Shown here: piece by piece, positions 11,755 to 20,888 of the stretch
How the letters are laid out: every line of letters begins with the position of its first letter
How positions within the stretch are numbered: the first letter of the stretch is position 1
Assembly (NCBI GenBank): GCA_018907035.1
Contig: JACCIC010000135.1
Span: 310,001 to 374,000 of the forward strand
From: Sycobia sp. Sy_11
Lineage: Eukaryota; Arthropoda; Insecta; Hymenoptera; Epichrysomallidae
Length of the DNA: 64,000 bases
Direction of reading: 5' to 3'
Made by a program: the position numbers and the translations under genes
Notes under the pieces: generated by a model
What the model was told of the DNA's origin: nothing
The model's database searches: none
What the model saw: only the letters and a program-made list of their open reading frames with translations

Positions 11755-11894
11755 TCTTTAGACTGCCGGCATTTTAGCCTTATAAATTGATATTTTTGAT
11801 GTGCAAAATTTATACATAAAAACACCTCATATCTCTAGAGTAGCTGTCAAGGTCACAGGTGGATCATATATGAACCAGTTCAGCAGTCTAAAGG
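11755..11894. mobile_element. piggyBac-derived MITE (140 bp)
   Basis: Flanked by TTAA on both sides (11751-11754, 11895-11898). The ends CTTTAGACTGCCGGC and GCAGTCTAAAGG are inverted copies and match the ends of the piggyBac element at 20889-23843. Almost the whole unit matches the first about 120 bases of that element, including the AAGGTCACAGGTGG block, so it is an internally deleted relative that keeps both ends. Confidence 0.95.
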
Positions 11895-11976
11895 TTAAGT
11901 TTGTTCCTAGACTAGCACGTGTTTAAATTTTGTAACGGAAATTTCGCTCTTGCGTAATATAATCGTCGAATAATCG

Positions 11977-12312
11977 TTGAATCAAATAAGCACGACAATA
12001 AAGCCCGGAGTCTTTAGAAAATTGACGGCAACACAAAATCCGCGATTAACCGAAATCGAGTTATTAAGCTCAAGAATACGGGACAAATCGCACGATTCGC
12101 TTAATAAAAACATTATTCGATCTCGGCTTAATTCCATCAATGTAATATGGTCCGAGGCGCGCAAAATTCATTCGGAAATTATATCACAGGATGAGACGCA
12201 AACGGATATTTACTTTACGGATGACATATTTACGCGGTTACAAACGATTACAACTGCGGGCGGGCCTGACAACTTAATAACTGTTTTTAACATAAACAAG
12301 TTATCAGAATAA
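11977..12312 (+). CDS. Gag-like N-terminal fragment (LTR element), chimeric 3' end
   Basis: A 111-codon frame with helical, charged character and the pattern LNSINVIWSEARKIHSEI, then YFTDDIFTRLQTI. That resembles the N-terminal part of insect LTR-retrotransposon Gag proteins (BEL/Pao-like in style, from memory of the family pattern). Its last about 17 codons are also found at 9776-9840 in front of R1, so the frame runs across a junction into family R and is probably not a complete Gag. No protease or pol follows. Confidence 0.4.
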   Translation: MNQISTTIKPGVFRKLTATQNPRLTEIELLSSRIRDKSHDSLNKNIIRSRLNSINVIWSEARKIHSEIISQDETQTDIYFTDDIFTRLQTITTAGGPDNLITVFNINKLSE

Positions 12313-12960
12313 ATATCACAAATTTGTTTACCTACAAACCACTGATGATGTTAGGTGATTCTTTTATATGAAACCACACATGGATAGCATTGAAAATATA
12401 GTTAGATATGTCACTTATTCTGTAGGTATAAATGATGTGAAAATTCACTCAGCAATTTAAAAATGATATTATTTTTATAAGCAGTAATTTCGCTATACAA
12501 TGAAAATAAACTCGGCTACTTCAAATAATAATTATTAATGAAATAGATTGCATTACTGGATTCAGCTGTAATTTCGTTAAAACTATATATTTATTAATGC
12601 TTATCTGAATTTTATATATAATTTGTACAAATTATACGTGCTTGTATATACATGTAAATTTCTGATATATAAATATTCTGTTAATAATCTTATTGCTTTA
12701 AGCCGTAATTGCGTTATATAATTTATTTTTGTATAAAAGATGATTAATATAAAAATATTTTTTATAAATATTATTTTAATATATGAATCATTTTTTGCTA
12801 GGAAAAGCTTTACAGTATAATTACATATATTATTATGTTCCCTTTCATCACAAACAGGACACCTGACTATTTCAATAATCTGATTTTTAATTTCGGTATA
12901 TAATACTTTTTGTCCTAATATGTTTCGTAATTTCAAACAAATATTTATATAATTTTTTTA
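12270..12960 (+). repeat. Family R, copy R2
   Basis: Direct repeat of R1 to about 12845, then continues where R1 is truncated. R3 (45590-46610) and inverted R4 match the continuation. The repeat carries a minus-strand reading frame (12601-12936) with a Cys motif. Its 3' side joins directly to block 3 of the duplicated segment. Confidence 0.8.
12601..12936 (-). CDS. Unknown protein of family R with a CPxC motif
   Basis: 111-codon minus-strand frame. The N-terminal third has composition typical of coding DNA: LRNILGQKVLYTEIKNQI, then RCPVCDEREHNNIC with three Cys and one His that could bind zinc. The rest is Ile/Asn/Lys-rich and may be fortuitous. R4 keeps the same frame as RCPVYDEAKYNNMCN, and R1 keeps the downstream part, but each copy has breaks. 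I know no family that fits. It may be an exon of a transposable-element gene. Confidence 0.35.
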   Translation of the reverse strand: MKLRNILGQKVLYTEIKNQIIEIVRCPVCDEREHNNICNYTVKLFLAKNDSYIKIIFIKNIFILIIFYTKINYITQLRLKAIRLLTEYLYIRNLHVYTSTYNLYKLYIKFR

Positions 12961-13457
12961 TAAAATAAATGATAAGATTAATAGTTATTTATTTTTGAAA
13001 GTTCGTAATATTCTAAAAACGTATCAAACTCGCCTAGTTATTTTGTTTTCCTTCAAAATTGTATCATAAATATATACTTAACAATACGTTAGTCTATAGT
13101 TGTATTTATTACTTCGTCAAAAATTGAGTAAAATTTTATTATTTAATATACCAAATGTCTGAATCTAAAATTTATGTTCCTAGAGAAAAGTCCTATTTTC
13201 GAAACATAGATGAGGGCTACGCCGTGACTTTATCACCAAGCCACGTACAACCTCAACCCGCTAGTGAATATATTTTTTTATAAAATTTTTTATATTATAT
13301 TTAATTTGAAATCAAGCACATCATGTACAAATTAGTCTTTGAACGTAGTATTTTTATTTTTTATAAACATAGTAGCATTTTCGCATTGTAATTGAATTTC
13401 TAGTTATTTTTATTGTTGCAGGTTTAAATTCTAGTTGAAATATTTTCTGTAAACCCC
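12961..13457 (+). repeat. Duplicated segment copy 1, block 3
   Basis: Matches 43140-43600 in inverted orientation, including the frame-D coding-like block and the TTGTTGCAGGTTTAAATT / TGTTGCAGGTTGAAATT stretch. Homology ends at about 13457, only some 15 bases before the large inverted repeat begins. Confidence 0.8.
13155..13283 (+). pseudogene. Short reading frame D of the duplicated segment (copy 1)
   Basis: ATG-initiated frame of 42 codons beginning MSESKIYVPREKSYFRNID and containing GYAVTLSPSHV, ending TAA. In the copy at 43304-43429 (minus strand) the ATG has become TTT but the frame and stop remain. I count about 10 replacement against 4 silent codon changes, which argues against selection since the duplication. 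Function unknown. Confidence 0.35.
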
Positions 13458-13472
13458 TCCCTTCAAACGCAG

Positions 13473-15691
13473 GGGGACGACAACCCGGCTAATGCGTGGC
13501 GCACGCGCAACATGAGACCAGGCGGCAAGGGAGAGCTACCGCTCCTATCGTCACCATAGCCCCGGCCTGCTCACGCTCTTTATCGCTAATTCGTGCCATC
13601 GTAGTATACTTGCTCTCCGAATGCCAGGGGTTGCTCCGCAAACGTTGAAGCGGACTTCAGAAATATGCACGTAGATGTTTTATTATCGATAATTGATTTA
13701 TTCACGTTGCCTTATTTTGATTTAAAGGAAATTCTGACATAAGTTTCGTAAATTTTCGTATACGTTGGTATTACAGAGACCGAATTACTACCCTAACTCC
13801 TAATAGAGCTTTTCATTCTCACTTTTACATTCTATTTGAAATTGTTCGTAGTTTCCTTTTACACGTGCTGAGGTGCAAAAATCGGTACAAAGTCTACGTA
13901 TTTATACTTTAGCATTAGGAAACTTATCATTTCCTATGCCAACAGTTGGGGAGAGTGCTCCATAATCAAAATCCGATTTTTTACGCATGTGTTACGAACG
14001 CAAAAGACAACATTTCCTCTTAAAAGAGAAACAGGATTTATGACTTTGTCTCCACCTTGAGCAAACGCATCAAGCATGTTATATTTGCATAGGATCAGAC
14101 TGACCTTTTTTTCCTACAATTTCTGAAGCATCTAAGGTAGTCAATATTATTACAAGAAATTTAGTTTAATTTTTCTTTAATGTTTTGTATAAACATAATT
14201 TTTTTAAAAAATTCATTCTATGAAAAAAAATTTATAAAAATTTAATTTTATAATCACTTACTTTTTATATATTGCATTATAATTACAAAATAAAAATTTT
14301 TATTTTTGTTTCCAAATTCAAAAATAGAAAAATTTTAAATCAAACAATTTTAGTATCCTGAAATTTATAATTTCTTAATTATTTAGGATGAAAAGTAAGC
14401 CAATTGTAAATATGCTAATTAGCAATATTCCGTTTAGCTATAGAAATTCTGTTGAATTGCAATCAACAATATCTAAGGAATAATATACTTGCAAGCACAG
14501 GTTCTAGGAGAAATAAACTAATATTCTTTCTTCGAAGCTTACGCTTAAAATATGGATATTCACTTTAAAAAAATATTTTAAATAATTTAATTATAACTGA
14601 AATACTAATTTCATAAAAGATAATAACATATCTCGTTAATGGGAAAGCATTGTACTGTGGTTCCAAACTATGAAAAATGGTTTAAACATCAAGTTCAACT
14701 GAATTTACAAGATATAAAAATTTAAAAACATGTCAAACTGAAAACTTAAACGAGATTTCTGGAAATTACAGTAGGCTGCTAAATACAAAAACCAATAAAA
14801 TGTTTTGTTTGGGTTATTTCACAAGAGTGCCAAACAAGAGTACCATCTTGTACCAAAATAAGTCAAATATATGTTTTAAAAATCTTATACTTCACTGAAG
14901 AAATGAGATGTCCCAAAATCAAAATTTCGCTTCTTATGTATTTTGACCCGTAGAATACGAATCCTGTGGTCTTTTTCAAAAATCAGGGTAGTGCATTGTT
15001 TAAATGACAATTAATTGAATAAATCGAAAAGAATAAAATTTGATACCGAAATTTTTTGTGAACATAAACAATAGTTATTTAGCAATAAACATTTAATCCT
15101 TTTTATGCCATTTTTTGATGCTTATCGAATTATAAAATTAATAAAATATAAACAAATAAATATAGAAATGTTAAATAGTACAAAGATAATATTAATGAAT
15201 AGAATTATTTTTATACAATTAATAACAATATAAATAATATATATATGTAAACTTTTTAATATATTCCAGAATTGCTACTTTCGTCGGAACATTATTAAGC
15301 AAATCTTCAAGAATATCAATAAAGTCTCCACATGATTCATTTGACATTATTTTAGTTTAAGCCAATATGTCATTTCGGATAAAGATATTTCATCCTTATT
15401 TAATTACTTTGTTATTGTATTTACTTTTAAAATAAACGAAAAGTAATAAAGCTTCCTAAGACTGCAAATAATATGGTATTTTAATTACTTAATTCAATTA
15501 TTGCCGCAGAATTTTGTACGTAAAAGAAAGTGAAAAATATATTTAAACTATATTAATATAATAAAATGTGATAAATACAAAAGATTCTGGATCAATAAGA
15601 TCGGTAAAATGTAAAGAAAAATTCTATAAATTTTAAATTTTTATATTCTTTATAAGATATTTATATATATATATATATATATATTATATTA

Positions 15692-15743
<52 letters not shown>

Positions 15744-16271
15744 CTGTATGTGTACGTATATATATTTAACGAATTTAACCGTCCTTTTGAAGAAAAATAG
15801 GTACCGCTGCTGTATTCAACTGATGATGAATAATTGAACTTCAAAATAAGCATTTTTAAGTGTTAATAAAGTGTTGACATAAAAAGTTATTTTGTTGCAT
15901 ACTTGTTTAAATGTATTCGAAGCTACATAAAATATAATACAATAAGTCTTCTGCACTTTTATCATAAACATAAAGCTATTAAATATAAAAGATTATGTTC
16001 GTTTCAGAATTTTTACGAAATTCCTATTCTATTTTTTATATAATAAGTAAAAATCCATATATTTACAATTTTATTAACAAAAATATCATTGTATAAAAAA
16101 TTTTGAAATCAAAATAGTAAAAAGTTTGAAAAACGTCATTATTTTTACAATTATTCTTTAATTAGATTTTTTAATTGCTAGTTCTTCTTCATCATGTAAA
16201 ATTTATTTCTGCTTTTTCACTCATTATTATGTTCTCGTATTTTTCCTAATATTTTAACGAATAAAAGAAAT
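13473..16271 (+). repeat. Left arm of a giant inverted repeat (2.8 kb)
   Basis: Pairs with 24184-27276. Stretches I compared directly are nearly identical (for example the 90 bases around 13950-14010 match exactly; differences elsewhere are scattered single bases). The arm starts with a GC-rich 200 bp (GGGGACGACAACCCGG), then AT-rich DNA. It lacks a block of about 290 bp that the right arm has at 24695-24985. Its inner end carries an antisense, decayed copy of the transposase C-terminus (16217-16444). It acts as one terminal repeat of a P-like element, or is one half of an inverted duplication. Confidence 0.9.
15661..15740. repeat. (TA)n array in the left arm
   Basis: Alternating TA broken once by a TTATATTATATTTA spacer. 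The right-arm counterpart is at 25018-25085. Confidence 0.95.
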
Positions 16272-16444
16272 GTTCTTTCAATAAGTAAAAGAAAATAATT
16301 TCTTGAAATTATGATTTTATCACGGCAAATAAAAAATTGTTTAAAATTATTCCAAAACATCTTATTAACATCATTGAAATACGTATTTTTTATTCTATGG
16401 ATTTCATCTCTACAAATACTTTTTCCCGAGAAAAATATGTTCAA
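16217..16444 (-). pseudogene. Decayed P-like transposase C-terminus in the left arm
   Basis: Minus-strand frame ending LLFVKILGKIREHNNE, clearly related to LLLVKIFGNTREHNNE at the C-terminus of the transposase frame at 23979-24278. Upstream of that the two diverge. It shows that the inverted repeat begins within the 3' end of the transposase gene, so the arm duplicates the gene end. Confidence 0.65.
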
Positions 16445-16879
16445 AGGTTTCTATATTGAGTATTTAGTGAATCGAAAGTAGAGACAAGGACACCATGGTC
16501 GATGTGTCGGGAGACCTCGAGATGGAATTTTTTCATTGTCTCCAGAAATATCGCTTGTACTAAAAAAATTATAGAACATAAATTATGCATATTAAGAACA
16601 TGTACAACTTTCGTTTGAAATATTTTTTATGATTTTTCTTAGATTCCAATATAAATTTTAAAAACCATTTTTCTAATGTTTTTTTATGGACTTCACCATA
16701 AAAATTCAATTTGTATCTAAAACCACTAAGTTATGTACTAAGTACAATGTACTTTATATAGAAAAATCTATATTTCTATAAATAATTGACCGTAATTTAC
16801 CTATCCTCACTTCTGTATAAAAAGCTACTTCAATGTAGAGTCCACTTCAAAAATACGGCTTCGATGGAGAAAATTATAC
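16272..16879. other. AT-rich spacer
   Basis: Between the inner end of the left arm and the minisatellite. Apart from the start of the decayed antisense transposase end (to 16444) I see nothing. Confidence 0.6.
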
Positions 16880-17740
16880 TTTCTAGTTCGAGAGGTAGAA
16901 AAAGATGTGCAAGTGTCTCGAGACGACGTTTACAGAGAGTATCATCTTCGGACTATAGGAAATGTCTCGGGACGACTGCTATAGAGAGTTTTGTGTTGGG
17001 GAGGTAGAATACAATGTTCAGTTATCTCGGGAGGACTCTTACTGATAGTGTGCGTGTTCGAATAATAGAATATTAATCTCTTCATGGAAGTCGTACTGAC
17101 ATACCTGTAAATTGTTTCTCACCAACTATACGCGACACTCCCCGTAGAAGTCGTTCCAAATCATCTGGAAATCACATTCTATCATCCGAACACGAAACTC
17201 CCCGTAGAAGTTGACCTGACATACCTAAACTTTGTTTTCTATCAACAAAACACGATACTCACCGTAGAAATGGTGCTATCATAGCTGGACATCGTCTTCG
17301 ACCGTCCGAACACGAAACTCTCCGTAGAAGTCTTTCCATAACACCTGGAAATTGCATTCTATCATCCGAACATGAAACCCCCCGTAGAAGTTGTCCCGAC
17401 ATACCTAAACATCGTTTCCTACCAACTAAACACGATAGTCCCAGTAGAAGTCGTCCCGAGAAAGCTAGCATCGCTTCCTAACGACTAAACACGATACTCC
17501 CCTTAGAAGTCGTTCGGAAAGAACTAGATATCGTATTTTACCGTCTCAATACGAATCTTCCCGTAGAAGTTGATTTCCTCATACCTGGACATCGTTGTCT
17601 ATCAACTAAATACAATATTCCCCATACAAATCGCCTAGAGACACCTAGACATCGTATTCTATCATCCGAGCACACAACTGCCTATATAAATCGTCTTGTG
17701 GCAACGGGATATCGTAATCAACCGCCCGTACACGCCAATA
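16880..17740. repeat. 60-bp minisatellite with orientation switch
   Basis: From about 17085 to 17740 a unit of exactly 60 bp recurs about 11 times. The CCCGTAGAAG block falls at 17141, 17201, 17261, 17321, 17381 and 17441, then shifts by two. From 16880 to 17085 there are about three units in the opposite orientation (TCTCGGGACGACT blocks). Because 60 is divisible by 3, frames stay open and give a 20-residue repeat (RLLRRVSCSD) on the minus strand, which I regard as a by-product. Related units lie at 57440-57630. Confidence 0.9.
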
Positions 17741-18006
17741 CAATATTTCTGAGTAGAAACCATATTTAAAATGTGTATCAACTAAACTATCAATATATAA
17801 TATACTTATATCAATATATAAGTATATATAATATGTAAATATAATATACATACAATATATATTACATATTGTGTATATTTTCGTTTTTTCAATTAAATAC
17901 CGTGAATATTTTTGTAGTGATGCCAACTGAAATTCAAGCAAAATGGTATGGCGAATAGCATATTTTCTAAGCAGACGATGGATATTGCCTTTTTATGCAG
18001 AAGTGA

Positions 18007-18048
<42 letters not shown>

Positions 18049-18239
18049 TCGAGGTTGTTAAAAAACCCTGTTTTGCCATCATTTCTTTTGTTCAAACTAA
18101 AAAAACGTAGTCTCTGTCATAATTCTGAACTTAACATAATGTATAAAAACAAAAATATAATTTGTTATCACAAACTATATTCAGTATGGTTGGCATACAT
18201 AACCAATTTATAAGAGAATGAGAAAGAAAGACACACATA

Positions 18240-18276
<37 letters not shown>

Positions 18277-18278
18277 AG
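17741..18278. other. AT-rich spacer with microsatellites
   Basis: Holds a (TA)n array at 18008-18045 and a (GA)n array at 18244-18272. No gene or recognisable repeat otherwise. Confidence 0.7.
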
Positions 18279-18644
18279 AGACAGATTAACCTTAAGAACA
18301 AAAAAGGTAATACCGACTAACGTTACACCTTCTTTAGGATACGAATCCCAAAGTTGGATTTGAACATTCGTTTGAGCTGGCCTGGTATTAGTACTTTAAG
18401 GGGACTACTTTGAGTTGATGTTCGTGATTCAAGACGCCACCTAGTGGCCGGCCGAACTGATTGTTAAAACCATTTACTTAATTTATTGATGAAAATAAAA
18501 AGGTTTTTGAATAAAACGCATAGCCTATGTCCTTCCCAAGATAATATAGAATCTATATGCCAAATTTCAGAACAATCGGTTCAGTATTTTTTTCGGTTAT
18601 TGTGTACAAACAAAAACACGCTTTGTCTTTATAAATTAGTATGA
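18279..18644 (-). mobile_element. Helitron-like non-autonomous repeat, copy H1
   Basis: Read on the minus strand it starts near 18644 with TACTAATTTATAAAGACAAA, continues GCGTGTTTTTGTTTGTACAC, and runs to a block with GGTAATACCGACTAACGTTACACC (plus-strand order, about 18307-18330). Parts match 62134-62370 and 63669-63834. The TCTATACTAATTTATAAAG-type start in the 63669 copy resembles Helitron 5' ends. The microsatellite at the end is also typical. No coding capacity. Class assignment is tentative. Confidence 0.55.
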
Positions 18645-18695
18645 TATGATATGATATAATATGATATAATATGATATGGTATGATATCATATTGT
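18641..18695. repeat. (ATATG)n-like microsatellite
   Basis: Five-base units ATGAT/ATAAT/ATGGT adjoining the Helitron-like end. The same kind of array (ATATC)n adjoins the copy at 63669. Confidence 0.85.
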
Positions 18696-18699
18696 ATAC

Positions 18700-19054
18700 T
18701 TTTATGTATTAAGTAGATTTAAGTACATACTGTTTATGTATTATGTACTTCTTTCATTTACAATTAGTTTTATAAATATGGAAAAGCATTGAGATTAGGG
18801 ACGGACGCAATGTAAAATTATAATTTCATTATGTTTGTTTCTTATGATTTAATCGTATTTAACCTATTATATATTGATGGAATTCAATATATATAATGTA
18901 ATTTTTTGCCGTTTTTTAATTTTTAATAAATTTAAAAAACCTTAACTATCTACAATTTTTATATTATATTTATTCCTATCATAATAATTTATTTACTTGA
19001 ACAAGAGTTGAAATACTAATTATCGGTTCAACAGAAAATAAAAGACTTCTTCTA
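18700..19054. other. AT-rich stretch before the P-like gene
   Basis: No repeat match or frame. If the transposase once had an N-terminal THAP zinc-finger exon it would lie in or upstream of this stretch; I do not see its Cys/His pattern. Confidence 0.5.
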
Positions 19055-20888
19055 ATGTCGTCATCAACTATAAGAGATTCAGGACTTGGGAGAATACATT
19101 TTGAAGATGAAGATTTTATCAATGAACGAAAACTCCGATTGCGTTATAATCGGAGTCCAATTCATTGGAAAAAAACTTCACGATCAAAAAAAATTCTACT
19201 AAAATTAAAAGTTTATGTGAAACTGTAAATAAAATTTTACATGAAATAGTTGATAAAATAGTAACAGAGAGCAACGTTATGTCCAACGTAGAAGAGCCTC
19301 ATGTTCAACATATAGATAGTCTTCTACAGACAGACTGAACGATGTATTTCCAGAAAATAAAGACATTCCTCCTCTAGCAAAAACAGTGATTAAATTACAA
19401 TTACATAAGAAAAATACTACTTATACGAAGGAGGAAAAAGATCTAACAAAGTAAATGCACTATCATTCAGCAGCTTGCTACTTCAGAGTGCTGGCTTAAT
19501 TTTACCTTTGGAATCTAGTATTAGAGCGTGGGTTTCGGAATTTGATGTAATTCCAGCTATCAATAATATCTTTACCACTAGAAGAACGATCCTACGCACT
19601 CAAATTTGACGAAATGTGCATTAAATCTGCCGAGAAATATACCAGAAAGATAGTATAAATCCGAAAACCCATGGCGCCAATTATTATTTTTTGGTTTTAA
19701 AGAAAATGAAACTAGTGCCGAGTAACTTCTTGAAATGATCACTGAAATTTTATTAAAAGTTCGGAAAATTGGAGCTGACGTCCGTGTGCTTGTTTGCGAT
19801 TAAGATACGAACAATCAGAAGCTTTTTAAATTATTAAATGTTACGCCATCATCGCTATATTTTTTCTTAAACAATAATGTTAAAATTTTTGGAGCTTTTG
19901 ATTGGCCGCACTTGATTAAAAGATTCATTGCTCAATTAAGATCCCACGACTCTATTTATATTAATGATAAGATTATTATTTCTTTTACTGATTTAAAAAA
20001 AAAACGTGGGACCTTCATCGATCCAATGGAACTTCAAATTTATTAGGATATATTACGGAGAGTCATTTCTACCCTAATGCTTTCCAAGCGAGGAAAGTAA
20101 AATTATCATTTCAATTATTAAGCCAGCGAATGGCTAACGCTGATTGGCTGGTATAAATGAACTTGATTCAATTAGTTGGCAAAATTATCTGGATTTTATT
20201 AAAAAAATGGATGCCGTTATTAACACATTTCAATTCTTTTTAACTTAGAACTAATCATTAACATAAAAAAACCTCTTTCTTAGAACAATCCGGAAATTCA
20301 ACAGCGTTTACAAAATTTTATTCAATGGTCAGAGAAATGGACTGTAGTAATGAATGTTAAACACAACAAACCACCATGTATTCTTAGTTTATGACTAAGA
20401 GTTCGAACTTTATTAGGACTCTACAATGATACTAAGGTTTAATTTCTTGATTTTGAACTAGCGACAGGTCTTTGTAATCAAGATTCAGTGGAGCATGTGG
20501 ATTCATAACTCGGCGGTAGAGGCGAATATAATGCGAACCCTACCTGTAGAATATACCGCTTGGCTTTTAGACATATATTATAAAAAAAATTTTATTCATG
20601 CGAGTAATAGAGGTAACACAATGTGTCTAGAAAATTATTCGCCGATAGAATAATATGAACGTAATATTAATATTGAATCTATAAATTCAAATTATTTAGA
20701 GGATAACCAATTACCTGAATATAATTCAGAAGAAATAAATGAATTAAACGAATTTTTTAAAGCTGACGAATTCATGGGTGTATGTACAAATGTCGATGTA
20801 TCTAATTTTAAAGACTTGAATACTAAAAAACTTTATGAAGGAAATGCGATCACGTATTTTGCAGGTTATGTCGCACGTAAATCTTTAA
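19055..20888 (+). pseudogene. P-superfamily transposase, N-terminal and central part
   Basis: Broken frames in order match the P-element/THAP9-type transposase. SSIRAWVSEFDVIPAINN lies near 19520, then KFDEMCIKSAEKYTRK near 19600 (the DEM motif of the catalytic core), then LVCD-TNNQKLFKLLNVT near 19790. Next come FDWPHLIKRF (normally FDPPHLIK) near 19900, GLCNQDSVEH and NPTCRIYRLAFRHIL near 20470-20570, and ITYFAGYVARKS near 20850. Stops and frameshifts are frequent. No N-terminal THAP domain is visible. The gene continues after the piggyBac insertion at 23848. These motif assignments rest on my knowledge of the family, not on a search. Confidence 0.8.

Noticed and set aside
13155..13283. Frame D as an active conserved gene
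   Set aside because: Between the two copies most codon changes alter the residue, and the ATG is lost in one copy.
13457..13473. 8-bp target duplication at the outer ends of the giant inverted repeat
   Set aside because: The bases outside 13473 and 27276 do not form a direct repeat; the similarity there (CAAA.CGCA) is inverted and may be part of the arm.
17259..17471. Protein with 20-residue Cys/Arg repeats
   Set aside because: Better explained as translation of the 60-bp minisatellite; the frame is lost in neighbouring units.
16880..17740. CRISPR array
   Set aside because: The units are head-to-tail copies without unique spacers, in a eukaryotic context.
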